Assembly: GCF_023973145.1 (NCBI RefSeq) | Contig: NZ_CP099546.1 | Coordinates: forward strand, 1,054,001-1,118,000 | Direction: 5' to 3' | Source: Natronosalvus vescus | GTDB lineage: Archaea > Halobacteriota > Halobacteria > Halobacteriales > Natrialbaceae | DNA: 64,000 nt | Shown here: positions 1 through 9,074 of the stretch, piece after piece | How the letters are laid out: every line of letters begins with the position of its first letter | Numbering within the stretch: the stretch's first letter is position 1 | Notes under the pieces: model-generated | The model's database searches: none | Seen by the model: only the letters and a program-made list of their open reading frames with translations | Told to the model about the DNA's origin: nothing | Made by a program: the position numbers and the translations under genes

Positions 1-180
1 CTCGTCGACGATCTCGTCGCCGCTCTTGTCCGTCCACATCTCGGCGCGCTCGAGCGCCGGCGTCCCGATTTCGCGAAAGCCGTACTGGCGGGCGGTCTCC
101 TCGAGCGTGTCGATAGCCGCGCGCCGGGCGGCCATCTCGCCGGGATAGAAGTCACGAAAACCCTTGATTCGGTCGTACAT
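1..180 (-). CDS. hisS: Histidyl-tRNA synthetase, N-terminal part (cut by window edge)
   Basis: The reverse strand from an ATG at 180 reads into the window edge without a stop, giving about 60 residues that begin MYDRIKGFRDFYPGEM. This is the typical start of class II histidyl-tRNA synthetase, which charges tRNA-His in the cytoplasm. The later stretch GFREIGTPALERAEM corresponds to the conserved region leading into class II motif 1 (P of IGTP). The remainder, including motifs 2 and 3 and the histidine-binding loops, lies outside the window. The gene is divergent from nothing obvious; the next gene downstream on the same strand is the hydrolase ending at 442. Confidence 0.92.
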   Translation of the reverse strand, partial: MYDRIKGFRDFYPGEMAARRAAIDTLEETARQYGFREIGTPALERAEMWTDKSGDEIVDE

Positions 181-441
181 GGGAGGTGGTTTGCGGACGG
201 GACACTTCTACTCTTTCGTTCGCTCATCGTGTGTCGTTCGTCTGTGGGATCACATTCGGCATCCCTCTCTCGCAAAAGAGTGGTCACGGTGTCTCTCCAC
301 TTTTACTGCAATCCAAACTTCTACTCGGATTAGGATTAGTGGTTTTCGATGGATGACTGGAACGTAGTTGTTTCCGGGGTATCCGGAAACGTGCAACTAA
401 CCAACCAGGGATCAACGAGTGTCCCATTTTTCCGATCGTCA

Positions 442-1596
442 CTACTGGCCCGTTGACTCGCCGTTTTTGGATTCGTTGCCGGTATCGAACGTCGATTCGA
501 CGATATCGTCGCTCGTGTCCCCCATCCAGTGAAACGTTCGCTGGGCCTGGAATCCAATTTCCTCGAACGCCGACTCGGCTGCATCACGTTCGTCGTCGGT
601 CAGTTCGACCAGGTGAATCAGCGGTCGACCCGGAAGGACTCGTGGATTCGCCGAAATACCGATCAGCAACCCCGTGAACGGCGCTTCAATGACGTGGTTC
701 TCCTCGTCGAAGTGATCGGAGATTACGCACATCTTTTCCCCCGCCTCGACGATGGGATGCGGCCCCCACGTCATCTCTACCAGACCGCCCGTGTCCGCGC
801 GCAACCACGTCTTCTCGCTTTCACTCTCGAGAATTTTCCCGAACGTCGGTGGTCGCGAATCGACCTCCGGCAACAGGTTGTACGTCGCCATGACGTTCTC
901 GACGCCCTCGATGGCCCGCTCAATCAGCACGGGCTGGAACCGATCGGCCTCACCCATCTCGATCGTAGCGGTCGGAACGCCGTCTTCGGTGGCCTCCCGT
1001 CGTAATGACCCTTCGCTACCGGCGCTGGAAAGTACCAGTTCAGCGCCGAACGCCTCGACGAGACGAGCCACGTCGTCATCGTCTATATCGGCCCGTGCGT
1101 GCATGAGCGTCAGTTTGTTCCGGGTCGACGTGTGAAAATCGAGGCCCATGTCGCACCGACTGACGAACTGATCGAATATGTTCTTCGCCATCCGCGACGC
1201 CTCCGAACCGTCAGCCAGGCCGGGAAACGAACGGTTCAGGTCGCGGTCGTAGATCGGCAAATACCGCTGTTCGGCTCGATACCCCGGCACGTTGACGACG
1301 TGGATGCAGACGAGCGTCCCGTGGAGGTCTGCCGGTTCGTACTCGTTCGCTATCCGTTGAAGCACTTTTACCCCATTTATTTCGTCACCGTGAACCGCAG
1401 CAGTCAGAAACAGACGTGGGCCAGGGTGATCGCCGTTAACGATCGTTACTGGCAGTTCGATAGATTGGTCGAGATAGTTCATACCTACCCGATACTCGAA
1501 ATGACGTTTCTCTCCCGGCTTCACTCGCCACTTTTCGTCCGATTCGGACGGTGAATCGAAGACGAATGCCTCCTGATTAGTGTGATTTGACGACAC
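442..1596 (-). CDS. Succinylglutamate desuccinylase/aspartoacylase family zinc hydrolase
   Basis: This 384-residue protein starts at a GTG. It has the zinc carboxypeptidase-like (M14-related) signature of the AstE/aspartoacylase family: AAVHGDEING near residue 67 (first zinc His and Glu), RDLNRSFPG near 118 (Arg/Asn substrate contacts), DFHTS near 154 (second zinc His) and TIEMGE near 212 with the catalytic Glu. The family hydrolyses N-acyl amino acids. In many haloarchaea a member sits beside a RimK-type ligase; here the RimK homologue is about 15 kb away (16903-18258). The substrate cannot be told from sequence. The C-terminal 100 residues form the usual beta-barrel-like extension, followed by an acidic, probably disordered tail. 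Confidence 0.85.
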   Translation of the reverse strand: MSSNHTNQEAFVFDSPSESDEKWRVKPGEKRHFEYRVGMNYLDQSIELPVTIVNGDHPGPRLFLTAAVHGDEINGVKVLQRIANEYEPADLHGTLVCIHVVNVPGYRAEQRYLPIYDRDLNRSFPGLADGSEASRMAKNIFDQFVSRCDMGLDFHTSTRNKLTLMHARADIDDDDVARLVEAFGAELVLSSAGSEGSLRREATEDGVPTATIEMGEADRFQPVLIERAIEGVENVMATYNLLPEVDSRPPTFGKILESESEKTWLRADTGGLVEMTWGPHPIVEAGEKMCVISDHFDEENHVIEAPFTGLLIGISANPRVLPGRPLIHLVELTDDERDAAESAFEEIGFQAQRTFHWMGDTSDDIVESTFDTGNESKNGESTGQ

Positions 1597-1795
1597 GGTT
1601 CCCTCTCAAATGGAGCAGCGATGGCTGGAAATAGCTGTAGCCTGCGATAGAAACGCGTTGTACGAGACACCCACAGTTACGGATATCGAAAGAAATCGTC
1701 CTGTCCAGAAGATGGTAACTGGAAGCGGCCACTTCTGGATCGACTGTGGTGAAGTGTGCAGAAATCAGAACGTGAACCTGTCCGCCGATGTGCTG

Positions 1796-2068
1796 TCACT
1801 GTGAACCGTCGTTCCGAGTGACATTGCGGTTGTCGCTCAACCGCGGGTGAACCGTCTCCCAACCGTTCGGAAGGATCGATCTCTCGAGCAACGGATCGTT
1901 CGTGGTCTCCCTCCACTCGAGCAACTCGTCACGAAGTCGACCCCGAACGGCGACAGTCGCTGGATCGTCCGGTTGCTCGTCGGTCGTGAGGTTCTCTTGC
2001 TCTAGCGGGTCGGCCTCGAGATCGACGACGACCCGGTCTGCGTCGAGAACGCCAGGCTGGCGCATCAA
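1796..2068 (-). pseudogene. Remnant resembling the C-terminus of a sulfatase/alkaline phosphatase superfamily protein
   Basis: An open stretch of 90 codons carries VVDLEADPLEQENL followed by an alpha-helical acidic segment (RGRLRDELLEW). This resembles the C-terminus of sulfatases, which commonly read xDLxxDPxExxNL. There is an in-frame stop at 2083-2081 only five codons upstream of the TTG, and no catalytic sulfatase core (CxPSR or equivalent metal ligands) lies nearby. The stretch is therefore best read as the decayed 3' end of a larger gene. The 1597-1795 and 2069-2411 flanks hold no convincing coding sequence. Confidence 0.4.
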
Positions 2069-2411
2069 AAAGCGTGGTCGCTATCCCGGCCTCTCGAGGG
2101 GAACCTGCGCTTCGCGAGTTGAGGAAACCTGACCAGTGGAGGGCTAGGGAATCTGATACAGCATCCCCCATCGAGCGTTATCCGGAAAGGAAGTGAAAGA
2201 CCGCACCCTCCTCACCAGTAGTAACTGGCTTCTCGAGGGCGCGGCTTCCTGACTCAAATCTCTGGATCTCACTCGAGCCCGATAGCACACCCGCTGATCG
2301 ATACGCAGACCTGATGATCGATAGTTCCACGAGAGGACTGTCCACCGAATGAGTTTCAACAGATCCATACTCGGTTACCAGCACCGGAGAGCCGTTGGCT
2401 GACAAAAAGTA
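2069..2411. other. Intergenic, probably decayed sequence
   Basis: This 343-base stretch lies between the sulfatase-like remnant and the DUF7139-type membrane protein gene. Several short reverse-strand frames are open (for example 2178-2405) but none resembles a protein known to me, and the frames are not consistent with one another. It may be further upstream debris of the same decayed gene. Confidence 0.3.
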
Positions 2412-3374
2412 CTATCGACGGTTCGGCGTCCACTCCTCACAGGCGTCCATATCGTCCATCGTCTCGTCGAATTGGCCACAGTAGGGGGTCATCCCGCCGG
2501 ACGTCCGGACGTACTGGAAGTGCCGGCAGTTGCCGCAGTAACGGTCGGTCGGCTCGCTCGTCGTTTTTGGCTCGTCGACGATCACGCCATCCCGGCCGTC
2601 GCCGTCGTACTCGTCCATCGGCGAGTGGATGTCCTCGGCAACCGCGCCACCGTCGCTCGCTGGCGCGCTCCGGGGCGGGCGCGGCCTCGTTTGCGTGGAT
2701 TTGCCGCTCGTGGAGACGCTCGAGCCGTCGTACGCGGTTGTCGACGTTGATGTCGACTCAGTCTCGCCGCCGTCCGTATCGCCCTTCGCGTTCGTCTGTG
2801 TCTCGACGTCGCCATCGGGCGTCCCCCCGAGGAAACCGATACCGCCCAGGCCGCCACTCGAGGAGTCGACCTCGACCACTTTGGTCTGGTTGCGGCGGGT
2901 GACGTTCATCTCGAGCATGCCGCCAGGGTCGTTGCGGGTTTTGAAGTTGACGACACCGATGAACAGACACCACATGGCCGTAAACAGCCCGAGCAAATAG
3001 ACGACGGACACATGGAGGGTGAGGTTGTCGCCGTGGCCCCGCCAGTGGCCCGGATAGGCGTGCCAGAAGAGGACGACGCCGAGCAGACAGATGCTCGTCC
3101 CGATGACGGCAGCCGCCTGGACGCGCCGACTGGCAGGAAGGACGGCGAAGACGCCCAGCAGCGCGAGTGGAACGCCCGTTCCGGCGAGGATTCCGGCCCA
3201 CAACACGGGTCCGTACTGATCGGTGAACGCACTCGAGAACAGGGTTGTCGTCGCCACGAGCACGGCAACGATACCGAGGAGTGCGCCGACGACGACGAGC
3301 GCCAATCCGGCGTACAGCTGCCGGAGGCTCGTCCCCCCTGTCGCACCGTCGTAGACCTCCGTCAGGCTTGTCAT
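2412..3374 (-). CDS. Four-helix membrane protein with C-terminal cysteine-rich (zinc-binding type) tail, DUF7139-like
   Basis: The ATG at 3374 gives 320 residues beginning MTSLTEVYDG; a TTG nine codons earlier is less likely. The N-terminal 150 residues hold about four hydrophobic segments (around residues 20-45, 55-80, 85-105 and 125-150). A long low-complexity Ser/Thr/Asp-rich linker follows. The last 40 residues carry the cysteines CGNC...YC...C, probably a cytoplasmic zinc-binding module. The architecture matches a conserved haloarchaeal family (DUF7139 by recall) of unknown function. Orientation relative to neighbours suggests a single-gene transcript. Confidence 0.7.
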   Translation of the reverse strand: MTSLTEVYDGATGGTSLRQLYAGLALVVVGALLGIVAVLVATTTLFSSAFTDQYGPVLWAGILAGTGVPLALLGVFAVLPASRRVQAAAVIGTSICLLGVVLFWHAYPGHWRGHGDNLTLHVSVVYLLGLFTAMWCLFIGVVNFKTRNDPGGMLEMNVTRRNQTKVVEVDSSSGGLGGIGFLGGTPDGDVETQTNAKGDTDGGETESTSTSTTAYDGSSVSTSGKSTQTRPRPPRSAPASDGGAVAEDIHSPMDEYDGDGRDGVIVDEPKTTSEPTDRYCGNCRHFQYVRTSGGMTPYCGQFDETMDDMDACEEWTPNRR

Positions 3375-3603
3375 GGCTGTCCACACGGCCTCATTCCACA
3401 AAACGATACGTCAGACACATGTCGGTGGGAAGACACCTTCACGGAGTGCGAGGAACGCTGATGGCTCATCGCGTCTTATGCTCTCGCGTGGGACAGTCCT
3501 TGACTGAGGGCGGCGCGGTGAGGCGTGGGTGTTGTCCTGTGGCGAATTGGAGGTCTGCCGGGGAAACGAAAGCTTGAATCAACGGGCTCACAAACTCTTG
3601 CCC

Positions 3604-3915
3604 ATGAGTGATGAGGAAGCCGACTCTCCCGTCATCGAACTCGGCGAGCAGACACCCGTCGACGGTGCGCCGCTCGCTCGTGTCACCTCCCGGCTGCACT
3701 GGCCGATCCAGAAGAGTGAAATCGACCGTCTCGAGGGCGACAGCGTCATCCGAACCCCCGACGGTTCACGGACGCTCTCGAGTACGCTCGAGCATATCGA
3801 CGAGACGTACTTCCAGCGTCGCCAGGAGTTCGAAGCGTACGTCCGAGACGTGATTGGAACGGGCCCCGTCCAGACAGCGAGTGCGGGGGACGCAACCGAA
3901 TCGGACGACGAGTAA
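3604..3915 (+). CDS. DUF5789-like small haloarchaeal protein
   Basis: This is a 103-residue acidic soluble protein beginning MSDEEADSPVIELGEQ. The ATG at 3604 is preferred over upstream codons because the acidic haloarchaeal-style protein begins there. Its body (VDGAPLARVTSRLHWPIQKSE, then a helical region ending in ETYFQRRQEFEAYVRDV) matches the DUF5789 family as I recall it. Function is unknown. It lies 6 bases before the next gene (GTG at 3922), so the two are probably co-transcribed. Confidence 0.7.
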   Translation: MSDEEADSPVIELGEQTPVDGAPLARVTSRLHWPIQKSEIDRLEGDSVIRTPDGSRTLSSTLEHIDETYFQRRQEFEAYVRDVIGTGPVQTASAGDATESDDE

Positions 3916-3921
3916 GGAATC

Positions 3922-4620
3922 GTGGAACGGCTGGGCGGCACTTCGTGGTTGAATTCGATACGAGCCGTCATTGCTGAGCGGTCGTGGTTTCAGAAATCGT
4001 TACTCGTCGGTGCCGTCTTGACGGCAATCTGGATGGTCTGGGTTCCATCGGAGCTGCACAAACGAACTGTCTTCGATGCCATCGTCCTGATCGGGGGCCC
4101 GCTCGCGCTCGGAGCGACTCACGGCCGACACATCGGGTGGACGATCAACCGCATCGCGATTCGTAACGCAATTTTGCTCTCGCTGTTCGTCCTGCCGTTT
4201 TATCTGATCGGCTCGACGTTGCCGACGATCCGTGCGTACTACCCGATGTGGCAGACGTCGCTGGCCCTGGGAGCGTTTCTCCCGCACGCAGTGCAGTTGT
4301 TCGTCCTCGCGCTGGCCGCAGAGACGTACTACCGGGGGCTGCTCTGTGTCGGGGTGAAAGAGATTGGTTTCAAGGCTGTCTTCATCAGCCCGATCGTCTA
4401 CATGATCCACCACGCCTCGAAGCCGCCGATCGAGTTCCTGCTCTCGGGGCCAACGGACGTCCTCTTCGGAGCCGTCGATTACCACTCGAACTCGATCCTT
4501 CCCTCCGTCATCGCTCACGGGGCCGGCCTCGTCCTGCTCGACTGGCTCGTCTTGCGAGAACCGCTCTTCGATCCGACGGGGCTCCTCGCGTCCCTCGAGT
4601 GGCTTCCGGTGCCGTTGTAG
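3922..4620 (+). CDS. CPBP-family intramembrane glutamic protease homologue
   Basis: This 232-residue protein starts at GTG and has about six hydrophobic segments. Motif 1 of the CPBP (CAAX prenyl protease/bacteriocin-processing, Abi) family appears as AAETYYRGLL near residue 132; the usual form is EExxFRG, so the first Glu is Ala here while the second Glu and the Arg are kept. Motif 2 (H in YMIHHASK) and the late motif 3 (IAHGAGLVLLDW) are present. Family members cleave or bind membrane substrates. With one of the two Glu residues missing, activity is uncertain. It follows the DUF5789 gene closely. Confidence 0.7.
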   Translation: MERLGGTSWLNSIRAVIAERSWFQKSLLVGAVLTAIWMVWVPSELHKRTVFDAIVLIGGPLALGATHGRHIGWTINRIAIRNAILLSLFVLPFYLIGSTLPTIRAYYPMWQTSLALGAFLPHAVQLFVLALAAETYYRGLLCVGVKEIGFKAVFISPIVYMIHHASKPPIEFLLSGPTDVLFGAVDYHSNSILPSVIAHGAGLVLLDWLVLREPLFDPTGLLASLEWLPVPL

Positions 4621-4724
4621 GTGTTTTCTGGTGTTGTTGTCGCTCCCAACTCGTGACCGCCGGTCGCACCGTCGCTGTCGTTTCGAACCCGCGTCGTTTT
4701 TGCCCGTGCTGTCGAAGACGTCAT

Positions 4725-5192
4725 ATGGCACTTCCAATCGATCCAGCGACGATCGATCCCGACGATATCGGCGAGAAACAGGTCGTCCTCGAGCTAGACC
4801 ACGAGGAAGCGATCGAACGCGTTCGTGCAGTCTGCACCGACGTCGGCTTCGGCATCCCGGTTGAGTTCTCACCCTCAGAACTACTCAACGAGAAGGTGGA
4901 CGCAGACCGCGATCCCTACTACGTCCTCGGTGCCTGCAATCCGGCAATCGCCAACCGGGCGCTCGAGGAGACCATGCAAATTGGGGGACTGTTCCCCTGT
5001 AACATAGTCATCTGGGAGGAAGAACCGGGTAGACAGCGCGTGTACCATCTTTCGATCATGCGGGTTGCCCAGTTGCTGGGTATCGCCCCCGAGAACGACG
5101 CCTGGGATGGGATTCTCGCGAAGACGGGCGAACTTACCGCCGAAACGTTCGAGCGACTCGAGGCGGACGACGCGGCGGTATCGGACGCCTAA
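4725..5192 (+). CDS. DUF302 domain protein
   Basis: This 155-residue protein starts at the ATG at 4725 (MALPIDPATIDPDDIGE). The core contains the DUF302 pattern: a helix EEAIERVRAVCTDVGFG, then YYVLGACNPAIANRALEE and LFPCNIVIWE, where the conserved CNP and PCN segments are typical of DUF302. Function is unknown; in other organisms the domain appears alone and near sulfur or metal metabolism genes. The acidic C-terminus is likely disordered. It has a separate context from the upstream protease gene (104-base gap). Confidence 0.8.
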   Translation: MALPIDPATIDPDDIGEKQVVLELDHEEAIERVRAVCTDVGFGIPVEFSPSELLNEKVDADRDPYYVLGACNPAIANRALEETMQIGGLFPCNIVIWEEEPGRQRVYHLSIMRVAQLLGIAPENDAWDGILAKTGELTAETFERLEADDAAVSDA

Positions 5193-5386
5193 ATGTGGCG
5201 CTGATGGCCGTCTAACTGGGACACTGACGGTCGAACCCCCGATCAGTGTTGGTTGGGATGAGTGGTGCGTTGTCGGGTAAGTGTGGGGCCGTAGAACGGA
5301 TCTGAACTCGACTCCATCTCGAGGAAACCCCATCTCTTCATTCGAAAAAGATCAACACTTATGGTGGTGACCCGACAGCACATCGC

Positions 5387-6544
5387 ATGGACGTTCGTAC
5401 CGGGTTTTTTGCGCTCTTGTTGGTGATCCTCGGCTACATCGCCGCGCTGATGGTGTTTCCCCTGTTTCCGTACGTGATGGCGGCCGGTCTTCTCGCGTTC
5501 GTCCTCTACCCGACCCAGAAACGCCTCGAGGCTACCCTCGACTCCGTCCCGCTGGCTGAACGGCATCGCTCGAAACTCGTCGCACTTGTTCTCACCGCTG
5601 TCGCCATGGTTGCAGCCGTCGTTCCCCTGTTTGTCTTTTCAGTGATCGTCTTTCAGACCGTGTTTTCGTTCCTCTCGGAGTTCGACGGCCCGGCCGCCCT
5701 CGATGAACTCGAGGCACTGGGGCGTGACCTGGGACTCGAAGACGAGACGATTGCGGATCTCCAGGGACAGATCCGCTCGACGCTGGAGCCTGACGTCATC
5801 ACCGATGCCATCGACATCGTCGTCGGCGAGTCGCTTCGCCTCCTGAACATGGGGATCGAGATGGGCATCGGCCTGCTCGTGCTCGTGTTTTTGCTCTATT
5901 ACTTGCTGGTCGACGGCGACACGTTCGTCGAGTGGGTCGGCGCCGTCGCACCGATCGATCCCGTCGTCCGAGACGAACTGTTCGACGAAGTCAACGTCGT
6001 CACCTGGGCGGTCATCAAGAGTCACGTGCTGGTCGCCCTCGCCGAGGGAATCCTCGGTGGGATCGGGCTCTGGCTGGTCGGCGTCTCGAACGTGCCGCTC
6101 TGGACGATGGTCATGATCGTCGTCTCGTTCTTGCCGGCGATCGGGGTCTGGCTCGTCTGGGGCCCCGCCGTTGGGTATCTGTTTGCTACCGGCGAACCGA
6201 TGTTGGCAACCGTGCTATTGCTCTACGGAATCGCCGTCCTCTCGATCGTCGACAACTACCTGCGGGCGATTTTCGTCGATCGAAGCTCTGGGCTGCACCC
6301 GGCAGTCGTTCTCATCGGCGTCATCGGCGGTATCTACCTGCTCGGGATCATGGGGCTGTTCCTTGGCCCCGTCCTGCTAGCGGTGTTCAAGGCCGGACTG
6401 AACGTCTTCGGGGAGGCCTATGGAAACCTCGAGCCCAGGGAGGCGCTCGCCGAGGCAGCGCGCGACGAACAACCGATGGTGCAACAGCAACTCGATGGGG
6501 TCGGAACTGATCCTGACGACGGTACAGATGTAGAAACCGGTTGA
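5387..6544 (+). CDS. AI-2E family (UPF0118) membrane transporter
   Basis: This 385-residue polytopic membrane protein shows the AI-2E/UPF0118 layout: two hydrophobic segments at the N-terminus, a TM segment around residues 65-90, a soluble helical region (100-150), and five further TM segments to about residue 350. The motif GGIYLLGIMGLFLGPVLLAV is the typical PxxLG/GLxGPVLAxP-like end of the family. Members export small molecules (AI-2, sodium/proton exchange in some cases); the substrate here is unknown. An AT-rich AACACTTATGG lies about 28-33 nt before the ATG, which suggests a leaderless transcript. Confidence 0.85.
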   Translation: MDVRTGFFALLLVILGYIAALMVFPLFPYVMAAGLLAFVLYPTQKRLEATLDSVPLAERHRSKLVALVLTAVAMVAAVVPLFVFSVIVFQTVFSFLSEFDGPAALDELEALGRDLGLEDETIADLQGQIRSTLEPDVITDAIDIVVGESLRLLNMGIEMGIGLLVLVFLLYYLLVDGDTFVEWVGAVAPIDPVVRDELFDEVNVVTWAVIKSHVLVALAEGILGGIGLWLVGVSNVPLWTMVMIVVSFLPAIGVWLVWGPAVGYLFATGEPMLATVLLLYGIAVLSIVDNYLRAIFVDRSSGLHPAVVLIGVIGGIYLLGIMGLFLGPVLLAVFKAGLNVFGEAYGNLEPREALAEAARDEQPMVQQQLDGVGTDPDDGTDVETG

Positions 6545-6575
6545 GTCCCCGTTCCTCGGGCGTCGTCTCCCGTCT

Positions 6576-7301
6576 TCACTCGAGGCTCGCGTCCGTCACG
6601 CGGATCCGGCCGCGCGTGCCATCCCACTCGGTTTCGTACTCGAGCGCCAGCCGCCGTTGCATGTGTGGGCCGTCGACGACCAGCGTTTCGAACTCGCCGC
6701 CTTCCCCCAGCAGGTGGACACCGTAGCGTTCGTTAAGCGCCTCGAGGTCAGCCACCGCCTCGGCGTCGAGGGTGCGCCCGAGCCAGGATTCGTCAAGGCC
6801 CGCCGCTGCGACCTGTACGATGACGATTTCGAATCCCGCCTCGAGCATCGCGTCGACGAGTTCGCGCGGATCCTCCCGCCAGAGCGGTGCGAACAGATCA
6901 CAGCCGAGGCGCTCACACATCGCTTCGATTCGGCTCGTCTGGAACTCGCTCTCGACGGCCCCAGCGGTGACGCCAGCGATGCCGTCCTCGAGGTTGGCGT
7001 CGAGGGTCTCCAGGGCTGCCTCGAGTGGTTCGAGTTCGTCGTCCCCTTGCTCGCTCGAGGTGATCGCCGACTCGGCCTCGAAGTCGGCGGGTTCGACGTC
7101 GACCAGGGGAATGCCCATGCTCTCGGCAACCAGTCCCGTCAGCTTCGTCTCCGGGACGTGGTACATGTAGGAGTCCCCGACCGGGTGTACCGTGACGAGG
7201 CGGTTCACCGTGAGGCCTCTCTCCAGCGCCTGATAGACTGCCCACGCGGAGTCTTTCCCTCCGGAGAAGAGCCCGACCCACGAGCCACTGTCGTCCGTCA
7301 T
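6576..7301 (-). CDS. dph6: Diphthine--ammonia ligase (PP-loop ATPase)
   Basis: This 241-residue protein carries the PP-loop SGGKDSAW at residues 14-21, which binds ATP pyrophosphate. It also has the Dph6-family stretches EAMCERLGCDLFAPLWR and LLGEGGEFETLVVDGP near the C-terminus (the EGGEFxTxVxDxP signature). Dph6 amidates diphthine on translation elongation factor 2, the last step of diphthamide synthesis. It is convergent with the AI-2E gene, leaving only 31 bases between them. Confidence 0.9.
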   Translation of the reverse strand: MTDDSGSWVGLFSGGKDSAWAVYQALERGLTVNRLVTVHPVGDSYMYHVPETKLTGLVAESMGIPLVDVEPADFEAESAITSSEQGDDELEPLEAALETLDANLEDGIAGVTAGAVESEFQTSRIEAMCERLGCDLFAPLWREDPRELVDAMLEAGFEIVIVQVAAAGLDESWLGRTLDAEAVADLEALNERYGVHLLGEGGEFETLVVDGPHMQRRLALEYETEWDGTRGRIRVTDASLE

Positions 7302-7449
7302 ACCCGTCGTTTTCGGTCTGCGGACAAAGACGTGACGAGTTCACCTCGCTCTGGTCGAACGAGTATTCCCAGTAGTATTCGGCTGGAAAACCCAATCGCC
7401 GCCCGTGATGGACGTGGGTGAGAACGATGGCACTCCCTATTGGTGGCCC

Positions 7450-8787
7450 CTACTCCTCGTCGAGTTCGTCGAGTTCGTCGAGTTCGTCGTGATCCATCAC
7501 ATCGTCTTCGGCTTCCGCTTTCTCACCGTCATCGGATTCTGCTCTGTTGTCCTCGTCGGCTTCCCCTTCTGCTGCCTTCGAGCCACCGTCGGTCAGCTCG
7601 GCCTCGTTTCGCACCGTCTGTGTCTTTTTACCGGACGACGCCCCGCTCAAGTCGTCCTGACGCTCCATGGGTGTCTCCGCATAGCGGGCGGCGATGCGAA
7701 CCCCGATCAAACTCAATGCGAACCCGAAACTGACGAACATGGCCAGCCGCTGGCCGGACGTGAGTGGGAAGCTCTGAATTCCCCACTGTTCGTCCACCAT
7801 TACCTGGGGGATGACGAACGGATCGATCTGCCCCTGTTGCTCGAGGAAAAAGCCACTGAACCCGCGAATGACGAGTCCGACGGCGACGACGAGAAACGGC
7901 AGATGGAGATAGGAACTTCGGAGGGGCTCCTCGCGAATGAGTTCGTCGAACAGCCGCCCCGCACTCGCGGTGAGGGCGGCCGCGGCGAGCCAGGGGACGC
8001 TGTCGAAGACGAACTGCATCGTTGGAACGACCGCTCCCTGTGTCTCTCCGAGGTTCGAGACGCCGAGTGCCCCGATAAATAACCCAACCAGGGAGAGGCC
8101 AATGGCGACCACGTAGGTGACGATGGACACCTGCCCGGAGTACAGCGAGTCTTTGAGCTGTCTCCCCAGGCCGGCGAGCAGTTCGTCGATGCTGAATCCT
8201 TTGTACAGCAAGAACAGACCGATGACTGCCGTGATCGTCGCTGCCCCCTCGGCCGGGCCGACGAACGTCGCCAGCACCGGGAACACGAGCAACGTGAGCC
8301 CGAGCGGAACGAGGATCGTCTGGCGAAGCTCTTCGTCAGCCAGGAACTGCTTGAGCAGATAGTACGTCGATTCGATGTCACGCGCCTGGCGGACGACCAC
8401 GCGATCGACGGCGTCGACCTGCACCCGGCTTTCGACGATCGGAACGAGCCGTTCGTCCTCGGCGCTGTCGATGACGACGATCGCCGAGTCGGGCTGGTAC
8501 TCCGCCATGAGTTCGTCGAGCTGGTGGGCGACGGCCCTGTCGGCCGACACCATCGAGTCTCGATCGCCCGAGACGACCGCGACCACGGTCTCCTCGTCGT
8601 CGTCGCGAAGGCTCTGGGCGACCCGCAGGGACTCGAGGAGCGTGTTCACCCCCGAGTCCTCCGGATCGGCGAGCCCGACGTCGGTCACGAGCGCGCGGAC
8701 GGCTTCCCAGCCGACGATCGGCGTCCGCAACCCGGTTCGGCGGCCGACGTCGTCGGTTCGGTCGAGACAGACCACCAGCGTTGTCAC
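7450..8787 (-). CDS. DUF373 family membrane protein
   Basis: The start is placed at the GTG at 8787 (VTTLVVCLDRTDDVG), 445 residues, rather than the in-frame codon at 8925. The family begins at this point, and a TTTTAT box at 8814-8819 lies about 28 nt upstream, fitting a leaderless transcript. Residues 1-160 form the soluble part with LVVCLDRTDD and VSGDRDSM. Residues 165-390 hold about seven TM segments. The tail ends in repeated Asp-Glu-Leu units encoded by a short 9-base repeat. DUF373 is archaeal and of unknown function. Confidence 0.85.
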   Translation of the reverse strand: MTTLVVCLDRTDDVGRRTGLRTPIVGWEAVRALVTDVGLADPEDSGVNTLLESLRVAQSLRDDDEETVVAVVSGDRDSMVSADRAVAHQLDELMAEYQPDSAIVVIDSAEDERLVPIVESRVQVDAVDRVVVRQARDIESTYYLLKQFLADEELRQTILVPLGLTLLVFPVLATFVGPAEGAATITAVIGLFLLYKGFSIDELLAGLGRQLKDSLYSGQVSIVTYVVAIGLSLVGLFIGALGVSNLGETQGAVVPTMQFVFDSVPWLAAAALTASAGRLFDELIREEPLRSSYLHLPFLVVAVGLVIRGFSGFFLEQQGQIDPFVIPQVMVDEQWGIQSFPLTSGQRLAMFVSFGFALSLIGVRIAARYAETPMERQDDLSGASSGKKTQTVRNEAELTDGGSKAAEGEADEDNRAESDDGEKAEAEDDVMDHDELDELDELDEE

Positions 8788-9074
8788 GGTTGCCGATGCA
8801 TTCTCTGCGACGATAAAACCACTCACTCGTTCGGGTGGTTTCGCCGGTAATCTATCACCATGTGTGGCGCAACGTGACGTACGAGCGGGGGTTTTCGTCG
8901 GGCTGGTATCTCTCCGGGCAGTCATATCTCCGGACTGTCATCTATCTGGGCTGACTTCTCGTCGAAATCTCCTCGAGGACACCGTTGCCACACGAGTATC
9001 CTCTTCCAACCCCGAACCATCGTCCTGGCCGATCGATGTGGCCGTCACCGGATGGAACCCGGCGGGTAATCAGG

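Noticed and set aside
7457-7500. Short GTCGAGTTC repeats that might be a regulatory array
   Set aside because: They encode the Asp-Glu-Leu tail of the DUF373 protein in frame, so they are part of the coding sequence.
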